Assembly: GCA_020523905.1 (NCBI GenBank)
Contig: JAJAPZ010000012.1
Location: 1 to 57,408 of the forward strand
From: Candidatus Obscuribacterium magneticum
GTDB lineage: Bacteria > Elusimicrobiota > Elusimicrobia > F11
DNA: 57,408 nucleotides
Direction of reading: 5' to 3'
In this document: one piece after another, positions 11,301 to 20,300 of the stretch
Layout: the number at the start of each line of letters is the position of its first letter
How positions within the stretch are numbered: the stretch's first letter is position 1
Position numbers and translations under genes: made by a program
The notes under the pieces: model-generated
The model's database searches: none
The model's input: only the letters and a program-made list of their open reading frames with translations
Told to the model about the DNA's origin: nothing

Positions 11301-14300
11301 GAACCTTCATGATCTCTTTGCGCAACCGCTGGAACGCTTCTTTCATTGTGTCTTCATCGTAGAGGAGTTGATTATCCTCCGATGCTTTTTTGGCCCTTAA
11401 CGCCTCCCATTTCTTATCCCACTTTTTCCCCGCCCAAAGGGTATAGGGCAAAAGCCAAATAAGCCAAAGGACGATCACCCAAAAAATAGAACCCGTCCAG
11501 GTCCACGGAAGAAACTTCATCCATTGAAAACTCCCGGCCAGCTTCTTTCCTTCCACTTTTAACGGTCTTTTATCGGTGGGCAACTCATCGTTCAAGAGGT
11601 CGAACCGCTGATCCGCCCACATGATCATCTCCGGTGAAACCGCCTTCACGGCCCTGTCCGCCTCTTCCTCCGAGGCCTGAACGATTTCGGTTTCTTCCTC
11701 GGTTCCCGTCAGTTGATGGCGAATATGATTGAGCGGCCAATTGCGGACTTTGTTTTTAATGGTATTTTTCAAGTCTGCGGATTTGACCGCCGGCCACAGG
11801 GTGTAGCCTTCTCTAATGTTTTCAGGAAGGCTCGGGTCGGGCGCATCCACCCGGTAGGTTTCTGTCCGCTTGTAACCGGTGATGGGATTTTCGCCATAAA
11901 CCTGCACCAGGTTTCCCTGTCGCACGATGGACAGGGGAATCCACCGATCACGATCCCACGCCAGCGGCTGTTCGCCGACGGTTGGCTTCGCCATCACCCG
12001 GGCGACCGGATATTTTCCCGTCAAATCAAAAACATCAAGCCATCTCTGCTCCAACGGCTCGCCCATCGGCCCGGCGTAGAGATAGCTATGGTAAACGGCC
12101 AGGGTGCGCCCCGTATCGGGATCGGTGAAAACAATGCTCCGCCCCTCCTTGGTGGTTCGGTCCGCATCATAGAAGGCCCGCTGCCCTTCCCGTGAGACAT
12201 ACACGTCCTCATAAAGGCCGTCATCCCCGCGAAAGCGGGGATCCAGGTTTTCAACATTCTTTTGAGGAAGATTTACAGCCTGGATTCCCGCTTTCGCGGG
12301 AATGACGACTTGAGGTATTCGGATAGGCCTTAAGGGAGGGATCAACGAAGCGAGGGCGGGGGAAGCGTTACTTTCTGGCGACGGCAGCGGTGTCGAAACC
12401 GAGCCGGCGCGGTAGGCGTAGCTCACACGGAGAGGCCCGGGAGAACCTCGGACCGATTCCAGACGGACGGCCATTTCGGGATTGAGACAAGTTACATCCA
12501 GTCCCCTTTCCTTTAAATCCGCCACCCGCAGGGCAAAGACGAAACTCTTGCCTGGAAACAGGGAATTCGCCGTCAAACTGATTCGCCCTCCTTCCGATGT
12601 GGGATAACCTTTCGGCACATCCGTCCGGAGGAAGTCGCCGGCGGCCGAACGAAAGACAATAGGGCCGTGCCCCTTCCCGTCCCGGAAAGTTGCCGACACC
12701 TGGAATGAACCTTCCGGAATCATCGACTCTTCCCGATCCACCCGGAAATATAGGAGATGGCTGTCCGACACATCGACGGAACCGTCGTCATTTTTCACCA
12801 TCAGTCCCTTTTTGATCCGAACCTGGGTCTCGGAGCCCACCGACTCCAGACGGCCGCTGACCTCCGCCGCGTCCTGCTCGTCCACCGAGATGGTGATCGC
12901 CTCCACCCGCCGTCCGTCGTCGGCTTTGGCGTGACGGACGGCCACCTTTGCATCGCCGTTGACATCGTCCCACCTTTCTGAGGTCATGAAGACAACGCCT
13001 TGAGGGTCTAGGTGTCGGACGGCATAATTTTTATAGAGGCGGGGACCCCCATCGGGAAGATGTGGTATGACGGTGATGCCCTTGGACGTCCGCCGGAGCT
13101 CCTCCGTCCGGTGATTCGGACCCTCTTGGACCTGGGAAGGATGAGTTGCTTCATCCACCACAACCGCCCGAACGACATCGTTCTCAATGTCATAGAACAA
13201 ATGAGAAGATTCGACCGGCGTCGGCGTCCCTTCCGCCAAAACGATCTTGCGCATCTCGACCGACTCCCCCTGCCAGACCTCCTTGATGAACCGCGATTTC
13301 ACCACGGCGTGAAGCTCACCGGTGACCGGATCCTGGGGATAGGCAAACACGTGTTGAAGGTAAAAAAGACTGCCGGTCTCCGGATTCGTGCCCATCACTT
13401 TCGACTCGTCCTCCAACACGAGCTCGACCCGAAGGTTTGGGTGGTCCGGGACGGGAAGATCCCGCACAATGTTTTCCTGGTGCGCCAGGCGGGAAAGATC
13501 CACCAAGGGGACGCCCGGCCCCCCTTGAAAGTTCACGCGGTAGGTCCGGGAGTGGCTGATTTTGCGGACGTGTCCGATCTGGCGCTCTTGCACCAAATTC
13601 CGAAAATTAAAAGTGATTTTCTCCGGAACAAACATATCGCCGGACTTGTGTCCGACATGTCTCTCGTACAGAAATCCGTCCAGCCCTTTCACCTCCTGAT
13701 ACTGTTCATAATCAACTCTGCTTCCGTTGCGCACGCAAAGCCGGTAGAGCACACGGACGTCGCCCGCCGATGTTCTGAAAACCGCCTCCACCCGCGCGTA
13801 TTTGAAGAAAGGCCCGACCTTGTTCCCCGCCGCATCGGTGGGGAAGGTATAGGACCGGTCCGCCACCCCCATCGAAAGACGACTCGGATCGTCGTAGTTG
13901 TACACGAACTCCGTCACGTTGGCGGGCACGTACTGCCAGCGTCCTTCTCCATCCCGGAGGACTTGCCCCCGGTCATCCACCCGCGGCCTCAATAAAAACT
14001 TCCGAACCAAGAGTCCTTCCGGGTTGACATCCTCCCATTCCCATGTCCGCTCCACGTAATCATGTTTTTCGAAACGGATAAGGCGCGTCTTTAGATAATC
14101 GTCGAAGGAACATCGGATTCGGGATTCACCGAGAAGTCGTCCCTCCGCCGCAGGCCGATCCGCGGAAACCAGCCAATCGCCGAATTTTCCCATCTCCTCC
14201 GGCGTCGGAATGAACGGCACCTCGCGGGAATAATAAGGCACATTCAGCGCCGCAAAGAGCCGGGCCTCCTGATTTCGGGGATCGAGGGGATCTTCATAAA

Positions 14301-17300
14301 AACAGAGAATGCGGCTGGTGGGGGCAAAACGCTGAATTTCCCTTTGGCCTCTTTTCTCCACGATTAAAATCCCCTCAATCTTCATCAGTAGCCGTCCCTG
14401 CAGATCCTTGACCTCAATCCAGTGATGGTCCGGAGAATCGCTGCGGGAATAATAGACCCGCTCACCAATCCTCACGGACCTATCCGATTCCCCGACGGCT
14501 GCCATCTCGCCTTTTCCAAATCGTTCCTCATACTGGTCAAGATCCAAATCGGGAACAAACCGATACGTCCGGCTGGCGATCGGCAGATTCCGGACGTCGG
14601 CGTTTTCTGCAAACTTGCTCTCCGTCACAAACAGGGGCACCAGCTCGCCCTTCCTCACGTATCCGGTGATGACGAACCGGATCCGCTGATCCTTGTCCAT
14701 GACGATGCGCTCAATATGAGACAAAACACCTCGGGCTGTCTGGTGATCAACCAGACCCGGCCTCATCCTCCCCCCAACATATATCCGGTTTTCGATAGTG
14801 GTAGTGCCCCGGGGATCGTGGTGAAGGACCCGCGGCTCTGTAAAAACCGTCACGCCGCCTTCCACTTTCAAGCCACCGACGGGAATCCCATGCTCATCCA
14901 AAACAGTGAAACGCTGCCTCACGTTTTCATCCAATCGCTCATCCTCCTCCAATCTCTGACAGCTCTTAAGGTATTGCTCCCGGGCGTCCAACCGGCCGTA
15001 TTTCACCACGATCTTTTTCCCCTCCGCTGTCGTATAGAGTCCGGCGCTCGTGTCTCGGATTTGGCGGGCCACCCCTGCGATCTCCTGCTTCAATTCCTCC
15101 GCCGCCCTGGCTTCTATTTGGGGCTGTTGCAAAATGCCGTCATTCCCGCGAAAGCGGGAATCCAGGCCGTGAACACCGGACTGGATTCCCGCTTTCGCGG
15201 GAATGACGCGTCTCGGGACAGTTTTCATTTGATCCTTGAGTTGCACATAGCGGATCTCAAGCTCGGCTTTGGCCTTGGCGAGAGCCAATTTATGCCGCTC
15301 GATCCCTTCCGGATCCGACACGAGTTTCTCCAACTGGCCTCCCCTATCCAACTCATAGACGATTGTCCTTTGGGTTTCTCCCTGCTGCTTGGCGAATTCA
15401 AGTTGAGACGCCTTCTTCGCGGCGTTTCGCTCCGCTTCGGCCAGGCTAAAAACGAACCGCCACTTGTGGATTTGGCCCGCCTCATCCGTGTCCGCCACAA
15501 GGCCGTGCTCCAGGGCGCGCGTGATCCGGTTTTGAATTGATTTCCGCTCGCGCGGATTTTGGGCCTTTTGCAGCGCCCTTTTCATTTTGATGACGAACTC
15601 CTCCCGCACCTTTTCCCCGGCCTCGAACGGCTCGAATTCGACGGTTGTCGCCTCCGGCCCCCCTCCTTGAGGATCTGTGACTTCATGGATGACGATCCCC
15701 TTCTCATAGGTTCCATCCAACAACAACCACGAGTGGGTCCGCTTCTGACGATCCCGAAAGGCAAACCGGCCTTCTTTGAGTGCGGCTTCAATTTGATCGG
15801 CGGGAAGGTTGTTTTCCTTGGCCCAACGGAGAAACCGCTCCCGCATTTCCTGGCCGGTCTTCAGGTCTTTAACTTCCATCCGCGTGACGGTCGCCTCGCC
15901 TTCTCCTTCGGTGATCCAGTGGACAGCCACTGGCTCCCCTTTCATAATTTTTTGCTGGATTTGAAGAAGCTCCCGATCGCGTTGGGCCATCGTCTCTTCC
16001 CGGTCTGCCCGTTCTTCAGCTCTTTTCAAAGGCGTCACGATGATATGCTCATTTCCCCCGGCATCGATGTAACTGTTGCTCTTTAAAGCCAACTCTTTCA
16101 TCGGGCCTTGAACAGCTTGTAGGTAGTCCGCTTGAGCCCGCTGACTGGCTTCGAAAGGAAAATCTGCGCTGAAAGGGCGCAAGACGACTCCCTGGGGCAT
16201 TTTTCGGATTCGTTCCTGAGCCTGCCCAATCTGCTTCGACAATTGGTTGATCGATCTCACTAACCGAGCTCTCTCCCGATTCATCCGCGATCTCTCTTGA
16301 GGGGATAGCCGAACTCCCGCCCGATTGGCTAATTGTGCTTGCGCATCCAGAACCTCCAGTTCCCCCTGAATCCCCTCGAGCTCGTCTTGCGCTATCTGAA
16401 CTTCTCTCCCGTCAATGCCACTTGGTATAACAATCTCCCCGCCGCGGCCCGAGGCCATCAGTTGATCCCGGTAAAAGGCTCCCATCAACTCCCGCAATTC
16501 CCGCTGACTCTGCATCAGGCGCTGGGGCAGGGTTCCTTTTAAGATCACCGGCACACCGCCTTTCATGTACATCCGGATCTCCAGGGCCTGGCGGTATTGT
16601 TCATAAAGGGCCTGCCGCTGGGCGGGATTTCCCGCTGACGCCGCCATGGTTCTCAGCTGCTCCAAAAATTGGGTCATCTCCACTTCCATGAAGGGCGCAT
16701 ACGGCATGACTTTATTTCCGATGACGACCGGCGGAACGCCGGGCCGTGTTTGAAAAGGGGACTCTCGCGATAGACACTCTTCCCGCACCGATTCGTTCAT
16801 CAAATACTCAAGCCTCAACCATTCACTTCCCAACCGGATCTCGGTTCCATCCGTGGGATCCAAGACCGCAATTATCGTCAGACCTTGCATCTCGAGGCCC
16901 TGTGTCAAAAGAAGGGCCGGCACCTCCTGCCCATTGCTCAAGCAGTAAACGAGCCGATGATCCCGAAGCAAACGCCGGACTTCTTGCGGATTATCGTAAG
17001 TCCTAACAATCGCTCCGTCTTTCACTTTGGTGGCCAGATTGCACTTAATTAAGGAGCTTCCGGGTGCCGGTGCTTCCATCTGCCGGACCATTTGCTGATA
17101 CTCACGATCCGTGATCTTTTGGATATAAATTCCGTCCCGATAAGCGATTTTGACCAGCCACGTGGTATCTCCCAGTTGCATGGCCAACGGAGACTCTCGA
17201 AACAACGGCAACTCGCCGGGCGCCAACGGCTGGAACTGGGCTTGATCACCGGCGACAACCATGACACCCATCCCGTCCCTCGTTCGGATCAACCGTCCCA

Positions 17301-20300
17301 GAGATTTCTTCTCTTGGTCCGGGATCTTCAACTCACTTAATCCATTCAACGTCCGGTCATCGGGATCGGTTTGGACCCGTACGCCGAAGGCGCCGCGCAT
17401 TTGATGGCTCACGTACCAGTTTCTCAAGACATCTTTAAAGCGGGGACTGTCATTGGTGGTGAGAGTATATCCTCCCACCGTCAACTCCCGGATGGCACCT
17501 TTTGTCACGGCTTCCAGGACCAAACCCTGCACGCGCGCCCGCTCCATCCATTTCGCTGCTTCCCGAATGGAACGCAGGGGAACCATTCCATCCGGCCCGA
17601 CCACCATGGCATACATGGGGGGCGTTTGCAGCGGCGCTTGCGGTAACGCCGAAACGGATACAGCCCCGATCACATCGGTCCGTGAAATTTTCGCATCCGT
17701 CCGGGCGATGATCTCCCTTCCTTCTTTCCCAGCGGGAAAAAGGACTTCATATTCCCTCCCGTTTTTGTCCCGAACCGTGATTTCATCGGCTCTTTTGTCC
17801 GGATGAGCCTCGGGTTGAAACGGATGGCGACTCCCCTCGTCATCAACCGCCCAATAATCCACCTTCGTGTCGGTAGCAAAATCATCCGGCAACTGTTTCA
17901 AGGAACTCACCCGCCGGTAGGCGTTCGTCTCACGATCCACGATAAACGCCTCCGCTCCGCGGGGATTGTCGAGCAACTCACCCACCAAGGCCGCGCGGTT
18001 TCTCGAACTTTCCACATCCCGGGTGGCCTTCTCCGCCTTTGACTCGGCCATGGCCAAGGGATCTCCGTAGACCACTTCAAATCTGGAGCCCGGCTCAACC
18101 GGCGTGGCATGCTGATCCAGAGGATGGTGCTCCGTTATTTCGCCGGTGCTTTGATTTCTCCATGAAACCCAGCTCCCGCTCATGTCGCGTCCCGTCAAGG
18201 GAAGGAAACCCCCCTGCGGGAGGGGCTGCCCCTGCGTATCCAAGAGGGGATGGTCCGAGCGGAGGGTCAAAACGTCCTCCCCCTCGATTGTGATTCGCAC
18301 GGGCTCAAAAGCTTTCCCTTCCTCCGGTTTGAATGTCCGCGTGAGCGGATCAAACCGCGCCCTTTCGATGGGAAGAGTGGACTGTCCTGAACCATCGACC
18401 TGAACCAGGTGGACACGGCCCCCTCGCATGATTGTATGAATGGGAATCCCGCGTTCATCCAGCGCGATCTCCGGAATTTCGACCGGCACGTTACGCCCGC
18501 TCGCAAACATCTGCGCCCTTTGCTTGACCTCCTTTTGATACAGGTCCCAGGCCGCCCCCGATAACATGTCTCTCTCCGTCACCCACGCATAATGTTCCGG
18601 CACCCCCGGCTGGGGAAGCTGCGGTTTATCCGGGCCTTCGCCCAAGGAGGGCGGCTCTTCCGCCGGCCCTTGCGGTTTCCCTTCTTTGCTCGGGCCCTTT
18701 GCCTCTGCAGCTTTTTCCGCCTCCTCCACCAACTCTTCCACTTGATGGGACCAACGTATTTCCTCAACGGATTTTCCCCCTGTGCCGGGAACGATATAAT
18801 CCAAGACATCGATTCCTAAAGGAGAAAACAAACGTCTGGCGAGAATCTGCCCGGACCCCAAAACACCCACGGTCCCCTCGTCTTCCCCATCACCTTCGAT
18901 CTTCATCACGAGGTTGTGCAACGGCTCAAAAAAAGCACTCAATGTTTTTAAAAACTCGATCTCCAAGCCGACCCAATGAAGCCCTCCGAACCGATAAGCC
19001 CCCAGAGCCGCCCTCCACAGGGAAATTTGGATCACCTCTTCCTTTCCTGTGTCCGGGTTCTTTCGGCGGAAGGGAATCACTTTCTTGCGCGACCCCAGAT
19101 CCATCACCGCTTTGGCGAAATACCAGTACCAGACGGGGACGTATGTCACCATCCTCAAAACCCAAGGCCGTCGAGGCTTTCCTCGCTGGGCTTCATCCTT
19201 CAAGCGCGCCGCATGCCCGCCCAAGGTGAGAAGAAGATTCAATAGATAGGAACTGAGAATGGCGTGCAGATTGAACAAATGCAAGGCGGCGCCCACCAGA
19301 GCATGCTGGCCCGCCGCCGATTCGGCCCAGCCGCTTCCGCCAAAAACATCCAGCAGGTTAACGCTTAAAAAGTGACCCAGCAGATGAGACACCGCGTCCG
19401 GCCCAAATAGGATGGATAAAAATCCCCCCATTAAGCCCATGAGAAGCGCGGTTCCAACGGTACTGTAAATCAATAACGACACCCGCTTTTTCAACAAACC
19501 CACAGCGGCAAAGAAGGGAAGGGCCATTAACTGCACAAAGGGAAGCGCCCGGAGCTGCCGGAAAAGCCGTTCCTCCGCGGTTTCCTGCGGCGCGGGCTGA
19601 GTTTGCCCGCTTAACGACGCCTCAAAAATCCTATAAAGCCGGTTGCTTCGCTCGAATCCGAACTGATACATCGTCTTCCATAGATCGATGATCTTCTCGC
19701 CGACGATATGCTTCTCAAAGTCTTCACCTTTCTTTTTCAGCCATTCCAAAAGTGCCCGGCCTTTTTCCGTGTTACGTAGACGTGGAAGAAGTTGGCAGGA
19801 AACGGTCCGTGAAACGGCGCGCACCAAGATGACGAGGAAGGTCAGGACCAGCACAACGTTCCCGACAAAATACAGATACCAAGCCAGAACACCAAAAAAG
19901 GACGCCGTTAAACCCGCGGACTCAACAGAAACGAAACCGGTCAGATAAGTGGATACCGCCGGCAAGACCCAAAAGAAAAGGGCGAGATAAACGAGGAAGG
20001 CAAGACCGACATGAATCCATAATTTTGACAAGGGGACTGGGGGAGGGCTCGGGGAGGGTTGTAGATCTGCTTGGGAGGGGGGTGTGAGAGGGGTGCGTTG
20101 AGACGCCTGGGCCGGCGCCGGAGGTCCTCGAACCGAAGGACTCTCATCCGGAGCCAAGGGCTTCGGCGTCGGGGAATCACGTCCGCGGGCCAAAGTCGCG
20201 ACGGCGGGCCTCCCATCCATTTTCTCTGGAGGCTCCGATTCTTCCTCCTCCGGCAACGCTTTTTTGGCCGTCCCCACGCGCACGTCGGGAGAGGGCTCCT

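Noticed and set aside
13012..13995. Long plus-strand frame of 327 codons inside giant gene B, and a 372-codon one at 14422-15540
   Set aside because: Antisense to a continuous, well-supported minus-strand frame; compositions are rich in H/R/P as expected for shadows in GC-rich DNA.
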